NCBI GenBank assembly: GCA_009784095.1 | Contig: WRDL01000033.1 | Location: forward strand, 1 to 12,520 | DNA length: 12,520 nucleotides | DNA from: Coriobacteriia bacterium | GTDB lineage: Bacteria; Actinomycetota; Coriobacteriia; WRKU01 | Reading direction: 5' to 3' | Shown here: positions 1 to 6,353 of the stretch, in pieces | Layout of the letters: the number at the start of each line of letters is the position of its first letter | How positions within the stretch are numbered: position 1 is the first letter of the stretch | Translations under genes and position numbers: made by a program | Notes under the pieces: model-generated | The model's input: the letters and a program-made list of their open reading frames with translations, nothing else | Database searches by the model: none | Told to the model about the DNA's origin: nothing

Positions 1-144
1 GGCTCAGGCCTTCCTTTCTTTGAGAAGTTCAAAGGGGCCGACGGAGAGAATCAAGGATGGCGCTGGTTGATGATCATCCTCGGCATCATCGCGATACCGG
101 TGGCGCTCGGCATTCTGTGGTGGGTCATCAGCGCACTACGTTAG
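1..144 (+). CDS. C-terminal end of an unidentified membrane protein (partial)
   Basis: The reading frame is open from the first base to a TAG at 142-144 and gives the last 47 residues of a protein whose start lies outside the window. A short charged stretch (FEKFKGADGENQ) is followed by one strongly hydrophobic helix running from about WRWLMIILG to ILWWVISALR, which ends almost at the C-terminus. This suggests a membrane protein or a C-terminal tail anchor. No family can be named from so little sequence. It converges on the minus-strand regulator gene with only five bases between the two stop codons and no visible terminator, so the two transcripts probably overlap. Confidence 0.6.
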   Translation, partial: GSGLPFFEKFKGADGENQGWRWLMIILGIIAIPVALGILWWVISALR

Positions 145-149
145 TTCCC

Positions 150-1157
150 TCAACGGTGAGAGAGTACTATCTTCTCGAGACGCGCGTCCAGCTCGCGCGC
201 ACAGACGCAATCAGGGTCGGAGAACGTGAGTTGATTCTCGATGATAAAGCGTTCCAGTCTATCGATATCACCATACTCTACGGTCCACACCAATGAGCCG
301 TCCTCTTGCTGTTCAAGCGTACCTTTGTCACGAGTGATCGCTTTCGCGTGCGCAGCCTGATCAGGCTCGATCACGAGAGTGACCGTATCCGTTGAGGTGG
401 TGCCGCTGAGCGCGAACGGCAGCGCGATGTGCTCGGAGATATCGAAATCATCAGGGAACTCGAACGTTTCATTCATCAGATCCGCATCCACGATACGGCT
501 CAGCGCGAAATAGCGCAACGCATCGGAGTTCGAGTCGTGGCCGATCACATACCAACGACCTTCGACGAAACTGAGACCATAAGGCGAGAGTGTCCGCCGG
601 CTCTTCTCATCCCTTTGGTTCTCATAGGTCAGATCCACCTTATGGGACTGCAGTATCGCCATGAGCATAAGCTCAGCGAAACGTGATTGCGCTTCAGGAA
701 GTTCATCGGGAAGGCGGTTGCTGATCGCCGCGATCATATCATCTCCGTACATGGTGGACCACAGATTGGTGAGGCGTAGATGCGCGAGGCGCAGATCGCG
801 CGGCAAGGGAAATAGCGGGTCGTTGATGAAACCGGTAAGTGCCAAATAGAGGAATGCGCTCGTCGACTCGTCGAGCTCAAGAGCGAAATCGCTACGCGCG
901 AAACTGGATTTCGGATCGATGAGATAGCCGGTGCCGCGCGCATCCTCGACGTGGATGATGTGGATGCCCAGGTCCTTGAGCAGGGCCCGATCCCGTTTGA
1001 ACGCGGTCTTGAACCACTCCTGCTCCTGCTTTGCAGTGCGCTGCGTGTTCTTCTTCTTACGACCGTCATCGCGATAGATCCTCTGCTCGATCAGATCGAT
1101 ACTGATCGGATAGCGTTTATCGACCAACGCCGCATAGAGAGCGAACGCTCGTTGCAT
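150..1157 (-). CDS. WYL-domain transcriptional regulator, PafB-like
   Basis: A 335-residue regulator resembling PafB, the actinobacterial WYL protein that with PafC activates DNA-damage genes. The N-terminal 80 residues look like the PafB winged-helix region (QRAFALYAALVDKRYPIS, then WFKTAFKRDRALLKDLGI, compare the ERD-LRELGIP pattern of the family). The WYL domain spans about 165-225, with GRWYVIGHD at 200-208 and RYFALSRI at 215-222, the basic motif thought to bind a nucleic-acid ligand. A WCX-like C-terminal part follows. I chose ATG at 1157 because it gives the family-like N-terminus; a GTG at 1208 would add 17 basic residues lying inside the preceding gene. Either start overlaps the PafC-like gene (41 bases with the chosen one), so the two are translationally coupled. 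A Lys/Arg/Gln-rich insert (about 32-48) interrupts the DNA-binding region. Family is fairly sure; the role as a PafB equivalent is inferred. Confidence 0.85.
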   Translation of the reverse strand: MQRAFALYAALVDKRYPISIDLIEQRIYRDDGRKKKNTQRTAKQEQEWFKTAFKRDRALLKDLGIHIIHVEDARGTGYLIDPKSSFARSDFALELDESTSAFLYLALTGFINDPLFPLPRDLRLAHLRLTNLWSTMYGDDMIAAISNRLPDELPEAQSRFAELMLMAILQSHKVDLTYENQRDEKSRRTLSPYGLSFVEGRWYVIGHDSNSDALRYFALSRIVDADLMNETFEFPDDFDISEHIALPFALSGTTSTDTVTLVIEPDQAAHAKAITRDKGTLEQQEDGSLVWTVEYGDIDRLERFIIENQLTFSDPDCVCARELDARLEKIVLSHR

Positions 1158-2052
1158 ATTCGACCACCGCCTCTCGCACTTCTTTTGGACCGAGCGCCTC
1201 GACGTCACCGAGGGAGGCGACGATACGTGCAGCGATCCACTCCGGAGTGGTGTAGGGAAGTTCGATGGTAAGTCCGGGTCTGGTGGTGCCGATCACCCGC
1301 GCGCCCGCCCAATCATAGGGGTTGAACGAAGTCGAATCGTCGAAATGTAGACGAGCGGTATAAGGCGCACCCTCAAGGTCGGGGTAGGCTTGATCGACCG
1401 TCTCCGCATAGGGATGCGATGCCGGTAGGTGGGTAAGTAATGTCGCGCCCTTGATACGATCGATCCGAAACATGCGCGGCATATCGCGAAGGTGACACCA
1501 GCCGTATATATAGTACTTATCCTTTTCGCTCAATATCAGCCAGGGCTCTATGACGCGTGCGGTCGAGCCCCACATGATCTCGACGCAACAACCGTCGAGC
1601 ACTCCTTGTGCCAGGACCTCCATGGTCTTGGTCGTGTATCGAGGCTGGGTGACATCGATTATGCGTGAAAGGTGCTCGATCGCGACGTCGGTCGTGACCC
1701 CATCGCAAAGTGCGCGCATACACTCGTCATCCCAGGGAACTCCCAGCATTCTTAGCGCAACGATCGCGGCGATCGTCTGCATACGATCCAGTCTGATGGG
1801 GTGAGCGGTCGAAAAACTGAACGAATCATGCAGGAGGATCCCGCTCTCATCGAGTTCGATCGGCAGGATCGACTCACCCAGACCGGCGAGATTGGGCACC
1901 GTGATCTTGCAGAGCTCCTCTGTCAACTTCTTTGCCTGAGCAACGCTGCAGCCGACCATTTCGGCGATCTCCTCAAAGGAATAATGGCGGTCGTGCTCGA
2001 TGCCAGAGATCAGAGAGATCAACGTATTGAGATATGTCAGTTTCGTCCACAT
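1117..2052 (-). CDS. WYL-domain transcriptional regulator, PafC-like
   Basis: A 311-residue first gene of a two-gene operon. An N-terminal helix-turn-helix is visible at about 24-47 (YSFEEIAEMVGCSVAQAKKL), followed by the LPGYG-like position occupied by VPNLAGLGE, as in PafC proteins. The WYL domain covers about 152-200: RVIEPWLILSEKDKYYIYGW, then RMFRIDRIKG. The C-terminal part (about 229-311) matches the WCX region in size. WYL pairs of this kind act as DNA-binding sensors; in mycobacteria PafBC drives the LexA-independent DNA-damage response. The start ATG at 2050-2052 is preceded by a weak GAGAAG ribosome site. Its promoter region is shared with the divergent membrane protein gene. The order pafC-like then pafB-like is opposite to that in mycobacteria. 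No proteasome or pafA gene is visible in the window. Confidence 0.85.
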   Translation of the reverse strand: MWTKLTYLNTLISLISGIEHDRHYSFEEIAEMVGCSVAQAKKLTEELCKITVPNLAGLGESILPIELDESGILLHDSFSFSTAHPIRLDRMQTIAAIVALRMLGVPWDDECMRALCDGVTTDVAIEHLSRIIDVTQPRYTTKTMEVLAQGVLDGCCVEIMWGSTARVIEPWLILSEKDKYYIYGWCHLRDMPRMFRIDRIKGATLLTHLPASHPYAETVDQAYPDLEGAPYTARLHFDDSTSFNPYDWAGARVIGTTRPGLTIELPYTTPEWIAARIVASLGDVEALGPKEVREAVVEYATSVRSLCGVGR

Positions 2053-2066
2053 TGCTACTTCTCAAA

Positions 2067-2098
2067 TATCAATTCGATAATTGCTATAATAGATAGCC
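2067..2098. promoter_or_regulatory. Divergent overlapping promoters between the WYL operon and the membrane protein gene
   Basis: On the plus strand, TTGCTATAAT at 2081-2090 holds a perfect -10 hexamer (TATAAT, 2085-2090) with the extended TGn element directly before it. The predicted start of transcription, about seven bases downstream, falls at 2096-2098, right before the ATG at 2099. On the minus strand, TATTAT (2091 to 2086) overlaps the same bases and could start the WYL operon at about 2079. Neither has a good -35. An imperfect 13-base palindrome, TATCAATTCGATA at 2068-2080, lies just upstream of the plus -10 and could be an operator. The plus -10 is strong; the rest is inference. Confidence 0.55.
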
Positions 2099-3046
2099 AT
2101 GAATACGGACAATGATAACATGCCGACTTTGCCAAGCGAGCACCGGCGCCGTCAGAAAAAACCAAAATTGAACGCAGGACTCCTCATAATCGGGGCGATC
2201 ATACTATTGCTTCTTGTAGGAGTCGGCGGATATGCCTACTGGTCGTACTATACGACGACGACCGATTATCGTATCGAGCAGGCGTTCGGACTGATCGATC
2301 AAGCCGACGAAAAACTCCACGCGATCAACGTCGTCATCGATTCAGATATCACCGATAAGACAGCCGATCAAGTCAACAAGGTGAGTGAGACGATCGAGCC
2401 GACGCGCGATTTTCTTCGTGAAGCAGCAGACTACATCAAGCGCGCTCAAGAACACGCGACCGAGGATGAGCTCGAACGACTCGTATCGATCCAAGAATCG
2501 ATCGCGTTGCGCGGACAATTGCTCGGGCTTATCCCCGATCTGCTCGATGTGACCGAACAATCCGCGACCGCACTGCAGGGCGTCAATACCGGATGGGAAA
2601 AACTTGTCGAAGCGACGCAATCGGCGACAGCGGCAAAAGAGGCGTTCGACAAACAGGACAAGGCGGGCATGCTCGAGTCAGTCAAACAGAACAACGAGGC
2701 TCTATCAGCACTCGCACGTGCACGCGTAGAGTTCAACGATGCCGAGCGTACACTTGAGGGACTCTCATTCGAGATCTATATCACCTATATCGACATTCGA
2801 GAACAGATGGCTCAAGCAGCGATCAAGGCAGCGAACGACTGGACGAGCGGGGATGAGACCGCGCTCAAGATCGATCTCAAGAGCTATGGTGGTCTCCTTG
2901 AGCAAGCGACCACGATGGAGGAGTACGATCTCATACCTCCCGCCGACCTTGTCGCCGCGCGCTATCATGAACTCGTCGGAGCGAAAAGCGCGGAATATTT
3001 TGATATTCGCGAACAGATACTCACACTAGATAACAAGGTGCGCTAA
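2099..3046 (+). CDS. Single-pass membrane protein of unknown function with helical extracytoplasmic domain
   Basis: A 315-residue protein I do not recognise. The N-terminus is cytoplasmic and basic (HRRRQKKPK, residues 15-23), followed by one membrane helix at about 27-48 (rich in Leu, Ile and Gly), so by the positive-inside rule the remaining 265 residues lie outside. That domain is nearly all helix-forming, acidic and low in Pro and Cys, with long amphipathic stretches (for example around 60-200), suggesting a helical bundle or coiled coil. There is no lipobox and no cleavage site that I can see, so it is probably a signal anchor. The start is at ATG 2099 because a perfect extended -10 ends nine bases upstream, leaving no room for a ribosome site; an internal ATG at 2120 is the alternative. 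It is transcribed divergently from the WYL operon. Confidence 0.75.
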   Translation: MNTDNDNMPTLPSEHRRRQKKPKLNAGLLIIGAIILLLLVGVGGYAYWSYYTTTTDYRIEQAFGLIDQADEKLHAINVVIDSDITDKTADQVNKVSETIEPTRDFLREAADYIKRAQEHATEDELERLVSIQESIALRGQLLGLIPDLLDVTEQSATALQGVNTGWEKLVEATQSATAAKEAFDKQDKAGMLESVKQNNEALSALARARVEFNDAERTLEGLSFEIYITYIDIREQMAQAAIKAANDWTSGDETALKIDLKSYGGLLEQATTMEEYDLIPPADLVAARYHELVGAKSAEYFDIREQILTLDNKVR

Positions 3047-3209
3047 ACTAAAAAGAAGCGTTGCGGTCCTGCGGGTTTTCTTGGTGCACGAGGTATTGAG
3101 CTAAGATCGCTGAATCCGCAAAGAATCGCAGAAAGCCGCCACGATGTCGCGCAATTCACGTGACAGCGTATATGTCGAAATACGAAGTGTTCGAGTGATG
3201 GAGGATCAG

Positions 3210-4721
3210 ATGACCCCGCACGAATTGGTAGTCGATATCACTGAGCGATTTGGAGCGCGCGCCACCACCTCTGCCTCGGAGCGTCATGCCGCTGAATGGT
3301 TCGCCCAGCAATGCGACCAGTATGGACTCAGGGTCGAGGTCCAAGAGTTCGACACTCCACGTAGTTCCGGGTTCGGGCAAGCGATCCTCTACTTTTTGCC
3401 GCTCATCCCCATCCTAGCTTCTCGATTTACTCAAGAGATCACTGCTATGAATTGGGTGTGGATCGTTCTGCTTTTGGTGAGTATCGTTCTGCTCGCCCTC
3501 CAGTTGCAGGGTCGCGGTATTCTCAATCGCATACTGCCGAAAGGCCCGAGCCAGAACGTGATCTCGCGCTGCAACACCACCTCTGCCGGCGAGAAACAGC
3601 GCAAAGTGGTGTTCGTCTCACACCTGGATACCCCACTCGTGTCACCGCTTAACACTGAATCGACCGCTCGACTTCACCGTCGTTTGACGGACTATACATT
3701 CTACTATTTACTGGCCGCACTACCGATTTTGGTGTTTTTGGCGTTCGATTTCGATTTTATGGAATTCACTCTTTTCGACGTTGCGATCGACCTCCAGTTA
3801 TGGTTGTGGGTACTTCTCGCCGTACTCAGCGTGATACCGGCGATCCTGGGATTGGACGCTCTTTTGATGGCGCTCTTACACAAGCAATCGCCCGGAGCTA
3901 ACGATAGTGCCTCGGGTCTGGCGGTGCTCCTCTCGGTGATCGATTCGGTCGCGCGTGAGCGTGGCGGCTCGTTCGAACCGTTCGAATCGGCAGCAGCAAG
4001 TGCGATCTCTCCGGCGCCCGACGAGCAGCTTCGACAAGCCTCCGACCTTGAGCAACCCGGCCTTACCGACTGGCTCGAACTTGACGATATGTTCGACGCA
4101 CGCAACGCCGGCTCGAACATCGGTAACTGGGAGAACTTCGACTCCACTACCGCCGGCATCGATCCGGCCACGGCTGCAGCCAGCGCACGTTCGCAGGTGA
4201 CTCAGCCAATGCGCTCAATTACCGGCACTATGACAAATACCAGTACAGGGCATGGATTTGAGGGTTTTTCAGCCATGCTGGAGGGCAAGGAAGTATGGTT
4301 CGTCGCGACCGGCGCACGTCACGCTGACGCCTCAGGAATGCAAGCGCTCCTGTTCGAGTACGGCGAGGAACTGCGTGATGCGCTCATCGTCAACTTCGAG
4401 TCGGTCGGGCTCGGTAACCTCCATTGGTATGCGCGTGAAGCGGCTCCCCTGACCGTTTCGATCAGCTCGCGTGTGATGAGTTTAGCCAAACGCGCAGCGC
4501 GTGAAAAAGATCTCCGCATCTCTGCGTTCAAAGGAGTTGCAGGAGTCACCGACGCAACACCCGCGCTCTTTCATCACCAAAAAGCCGGCACGATCACGCG
4601 GCTTATGAGCAGTGGATTTCCCGAAGCCTATCGGGCGGTCGATGACTTCGCAGATGCGACGGATCCGAGCGCTTTGGACGAAACGGTCGAATTCGCACTC
4701 GAATTCCTTGCGCAAGCGTAA
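3210..4721 (+). CDS. Membrane-embedded M28-like peptidase homologue, active site apparently degenerate
   Basis: A 503-residue protein with the layout of M28 zinc aminopeptidases. The start at 3210 has GGAGG at 3200-3204, five bases upstream, and gives a family-like N-terminus; an ATG at 3144 would add 22 residues without a good ribosome site. Family-like landmarks: ASERHAAEWF near 22-31, VVFVSHLDT at 133-141 (His138, Asp140), and GANDSASGLAVLL at 229-241 (Asp232, the bridging metal ligand). Two hydrophobic segments lie before His138 (about 57-71 and 82-101) and two more between His138 and Asp232 (about 163-185 and 195-222). A low-complexity Ala/Ser/Asp linker covers about 250-350. Where active enzymes have the Glu-Glu pair the protein reads GARHADASG (368-376), the later Asp is Glu397, and the final His is not evident (AYRAVDDF). 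It may be an inactive or divergent homologue. Fold call fairly sure, activity uncertain. Confidence 0.7.
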   Translation: MTPHELVVDITERFGARATTSASERHAAEWFAQQCDQYGLRVEVQEFDTPRSSGFGQAILYFLPLIPILASRFTQEITAMNWVWIVLLLVSIVLLALQLQGRGILNRILPKGPSQNVISRCNTTSAGEKQRKVVFVSHLDTPLVSPLNTESTARLHRRLTDYTFYYLLAALPILVFLAFDFDFMEFTLFDVAIDLQLWLWVLLAVLSVIPAILGLDALLMALLHKQSPGANDSASGLAVLLSVIDSVARERGGSFEPFESAAASAISPAPDEQLRQASDLEQPGLTDWLELDDMFDARNAGSNIGNWENFDSTTAGIDPATAAASARSQVTQPMRSITGTMTNTSTGHGFEGFSAMLEGKEVWFVATGARHADASGMQALLFEYGEELRDALIVNFESVGLGNLHWYAREAAPLTVSISSRVMSLAKRAAREKDLRISAFKGVAGVTDATPALFHHQKAGTITRLMSSGFPEAYRAVDDFADATDPSALDETVEFALEFLAQA

Positions 4722-4739
4722 ATTACCGTTCGCACATCT

Positions 4740-4768
4740 TTTGAGCACAAATTGTGCTCACCTATAGA
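4740..4768 (+). promoter_or_regulatory. Probable promoter with a 19-base operator-like palindrome in its spacer
   Basis: A perfect inverted repeat, TGAGCACAA / TTGTGCTCA around a single central A at 4751, covers 4742-4760. It overlaps a possible promoter: TTGAGC at 4741-4746, a 16-base spacer, and TATAGA at 4763-4768, each hexamer matching the consensus at four of six positions. Transcription would start near 4775 and run into the zinc-ribbon gene at 4866. A dyad centred in the -10/-35 spacer is the classic position for a repressor. It is not a good terminator for the gene upstream because no T-tract follows on either strand. Confidence 0.45.
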
Positions 4769-4786
4769 CAAATTCCCGCACAAATG

Positions 4787-4800
4787 CCACCATATGGTGG
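4787..4800. repeat. 14-base perfect palindrome in the leader of the zinc-ribbon gene
   Basis: CCACCATATGGTGG is a perfect even palindrome. Its centre is about 42 bases (close to four helical turns) from the centre of the 19-base palindrome at 4742-4760, and it would lie in the 5' leader if transcription starts near 4775. It may be a second, different operator or a dyad in the RNA. No function can be assigned from sequence alone. Confidence 0.5.
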
Positions 4801-4865
4801 TCAAATAAATGATTGAGACAGCTGCCCCTGGCTCGATCTGGACAATTTAGAGGGGGTGTTGTGAC

Positions 4866-5018
4866 GTGGCAGATGCAGAAGCATATTGTGTCAAGTGTAA
4901 GGCCAAGCAGATAATGAAGGACGCGGAAGAGGTCGTTATGAAAAACGGCCGTCCGGCGATGAAGGGAACGTGCTCAGAGTGTGGCACAGGAATGTACAAG
5001 ATTCTTCCCTCAAAGTAG
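4866..5018 (+). CDS. 50-residue zinc-ribbon protein, DUF5679-like
   Basis: A short gene starting with GTG, preceded by AGGGGG at 4851-4856 (nine-base spacing) and closed by TAG. The product begins MADAEAYCVKCKAK and ends with GTCSECGTGMYKILPSK. Two Cys-X2-Cys knuckles (Cys8/Cys11 and Cys36/Cys39) separated by 24 residues make a minimal zinc ribbon, and the block EEVVMKNGRPAMKGTC between them matches small DUF5679 proteins, in which the Lys-Asn-Gly-Arg-Pro-Ala stretch is conserved. These proteins have no proven function; a nucleic-acid or ribosome-linked role would be typical for the fold but is only a guess. It stands alone between its own promoter region and a strong terminator, so it is probably monocistronic. 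Confidence 0.9.
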   Translation: MADAEAYCVKCKAKQIMKDAEEVVMKNGRPAMKGTCSECGTGMYKILPSK

Positions 5019-5040
5019 TACCTGTACATAAATGATAGTG

Positions 5041-5065
5041 AAAGCGCCCCAATCGGGGCGCTTTT
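5041..5065 (+). terminator. Rho-independent terminator after the zinc-ribbon gene
   Basis: AAAGCGCCCC (5041-5050) pairs perfectly with GGGGCGCTTT (5055-5064) around the loop AATC, a 10-bp stem with a GC-rich core followed by TT and then C. The A-rich 5' side means it could also stop transcription coming from the other strand. It separates the zinc-ribbon gene from the tRNA. Confidence 0.9.
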
Positions 5066-5105
5066 CATCGGACGCGACATTTATCGCGATTTTAATGTGC
5101 GGATA

Positions 5106-5114
5106 TGGCAAAAT
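5106..5114 (+). promoter_or_regulatory. Possible extended -10 element for tRNA-Gly
   Basis: TGGCAAAAT at 5106-5114 fits the extended -10 pattern TGn followed by CAAAAT (four of six matches). It would start transcription at about 5121, nine bases before the tRNA. No clear -35 is visible 16-18 bases upstream. Since a strong terminator lies between this gene and the one before, the tRNA needs a promoter here. Confidence 0.35.
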
Positions 5115-5129
5115 AGTGAGCGAAGAATT

Positions 5130-5204
<75 letters not shown>

Positions 5205-5299
5205 ACTTCACATCGCTCGCCCTGATCCCATCACCCGCTTCCTCACAATCCCGGTGAAGACAGCGCACTGCACTCATTTATGAAAACGGCATGCGAGCA

Positions 5300-5319
5300 G
5301 AGGCTTTAGTTCAAGCCTC
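5300..5319 (-). terminator. Possible terminator of the rpsF-ssb-rpsR-rplI operon
   Basis: GAGGCTT (5300-5306) and AAGCCTC (5313-5319) form a 7-bp stem with a six-base loop, about 20 bases beyond the rplI stop codon on the minus strand. The run of T that should follow on the minus strand is absent; only a GTTTTC appears about 15 bases further on. The rest of the gap 5205-5339 shows nothing else. Confidence 0.35.
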
Positions 5320-5339
5320 GACACACACCTCTACGAGTT

Positions 5340-6056
5340 CTAGACTTGGGTCCACTCCTCAGCATCAGCTCCTGCTGCTTCTGCGACAAGCTCCTCTTCG
5401 ACCGGAGCGCCCTCTGCAAGGACCTCTTCCTGTCCAGGGCTGGCATCTCCGAAGACGATCTCCGTTCCGAGTGATTCCTTTTCAGCTTCCTCGGCGGCAT
5501 CATCGACGACGTCTTCTTCGCCTGCAGTCTTTGCCTCGGCTTCTGCTGCTTGCTCGGCATCGACGAGTTCGCCCGCCTCTTCAGCGGTAAGACCGGTATC
5601 GATGACCTCGCCGTCAGAGATGACCTTGACGATGATGGGAGCCTTCAGATCACGGTACACATTGATATCGATCTGATGGGTACCCAACTCCTTGATGGGA
5701 GCCTTCACCTCGATCTTGCGGCGATCGACATCGATACCGTGGTACTGTGCAAGTGCGTCAGCGATCATCGGAGCGGTGACCGATCCGAATAGGCGGCCCT
5801 CCTCACCGACTTTCATCGGGACGATGACCTCTTTGCCGGTCAGGTACTCGACCGCGGTGTTCGCGTCGGACATACGTGCGACCTCACGCTTCTCGATGTT
5901 ATGGCGACGCTGTTCGAGCTGTTTGAGGTTTCCCTCGGTTGCTTGGATCGCGAGCTTTTTGGGGAACAGGAAGTTGACCGCGTAGCCACGTTTCACTTCG
6001 ATGACGTCACCCTCACCGCCACGACCTTTGATCTCTTGAGTCAAAATAACTTTCAT
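5340..6056 (-). CDS. rplI: 50S ribosomal protein L9 with long acidic C-terminal extension
   Basis: L9 binds 23S rRNA at the base of the L1 stalk and helps reading-frame fidelity. The N-terminal domain shows the L9 signature: MKVILTQEIKGRGGEGDVIEV, then VKRGYAVNFLFPKKLAIQAT (21-40). A connecting helix follows at about 41-75, and the C-terminal RNA-binding domain with GEEGRLFGSVT at 84-94 and HQIDINVYRDLKAPIIVKV at 127-145. Usual L9 is about 150 residues; this one has 238. The extra 90 residues hold about 30 Asp/Glu, two Lys and no Arg, and are rich in Ala, so they are probably disordered. Start ATG at 6056 has AGGAG seven bases upstream. It is the last gene of the operon, 15 bases after rpsR. 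Confidence 0.97.
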   Translation of the reverse strand: MKVILTQEIKGRGGEGDVIEVKRGYAVNFLFPKKLAIQATEGNLKQLEQRRHNIEKREVARMSDANTAVEYLTGKEVIVPMKVGEEGRLFGSVTAPMIADALAQYHGIDVDRRKIEVKAPIKELGTHQIDINVYRDLKAPIIVKVISDGEVIDTGLTAEEAGELVDAEQAAEAEAKTAGEEDVVDDAAEEAEKESLGTEIVFGDASPGQEEVLAEGAPVEEELVAEAAGADAEEWTQV

Positions 6057-6071
6057 GATCTCGCTCCTCTT

Positions 6072-6335
6072 CTAGTTGCGACCGCGACCAACGCGGGTGC
6101 TGACGATAGGAACAAGATAGGGGACGAGCGCCATCTCACGAGAACGCTTGATCGCGGTCGCGATCTCTTTCTGGTGTTGGGTGCACGTGCCCGTGACGCG
6201 ACGAGGTTTGATCTTTCCTCGATCCGTCATGTATTTACGCAGCAATTGCGTATCCTTGTAGTCGATAAACTTCGTCGAGTCTTTGCAGAATTGGCAATGC
6301 TTGACCCGAGGTTTATGACTGGTGATCTCTGCCAT
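6072..6335 (-). CDS. rpsR: 30S ribosomal protein S18, zinc-motif type
   Basis: S18 pairs with S6 on the central domain of 16S rRNA. The 87-residue product has the S18 core FIDYKDTQLLRKYMTDRGKI (23-42) and RRVTGTCTQHQKEIATAIKRSREMALVPY (45-73). Cys14, Cys17, Cys51 and His54 (CQFC and CTQH) form the putative zinc site seen in the C+ form of S18; the C- form, used under zinc shortage in some actinobacteria, lacks it. A strong AAGGAGG lies nine bases before the ATG at 6335. It lies between ssb and rplI, 18 bases after the ssb stop. Confidence 0.97.
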   Translation of the reverse strand: MAEITSHKPRVKHCQFCKDSTKFIDYKDTQLLRKYMTDRGKIKPRRVTGTCTQHQKEIATAIKRSREMALVPYLVPIVSTRVGRGRN

Positions 6336-6353
6336 TACGTGTGTCCTCCTTGG

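Noticed and set aside
3047..3209. Possible terminator or promoter before the M28-like gene (GCGG repeats then GTTTTC; TTGGTG and TAAGAT)
   Set aside because: The GCGG copies are direct repeats and cannot pair, and the hexamers are 15 bases apart with poor matches.
3704..4171. A 155-residue open frame on the minus strand
   Set aside because: It is Ser/Ala/Arg-rich, resembles no family, and is fully opposite the M28-like gene, whose frame carries recognisable motifs and a good ribosome site.
4742..4760. The 19-base palindrome as a terminator of the M28-like gene
   Set aside because: No T-tract follows on either strand, the RNA stem would be only six to seven pairs around an A/U loop, and its position fits an operator better.
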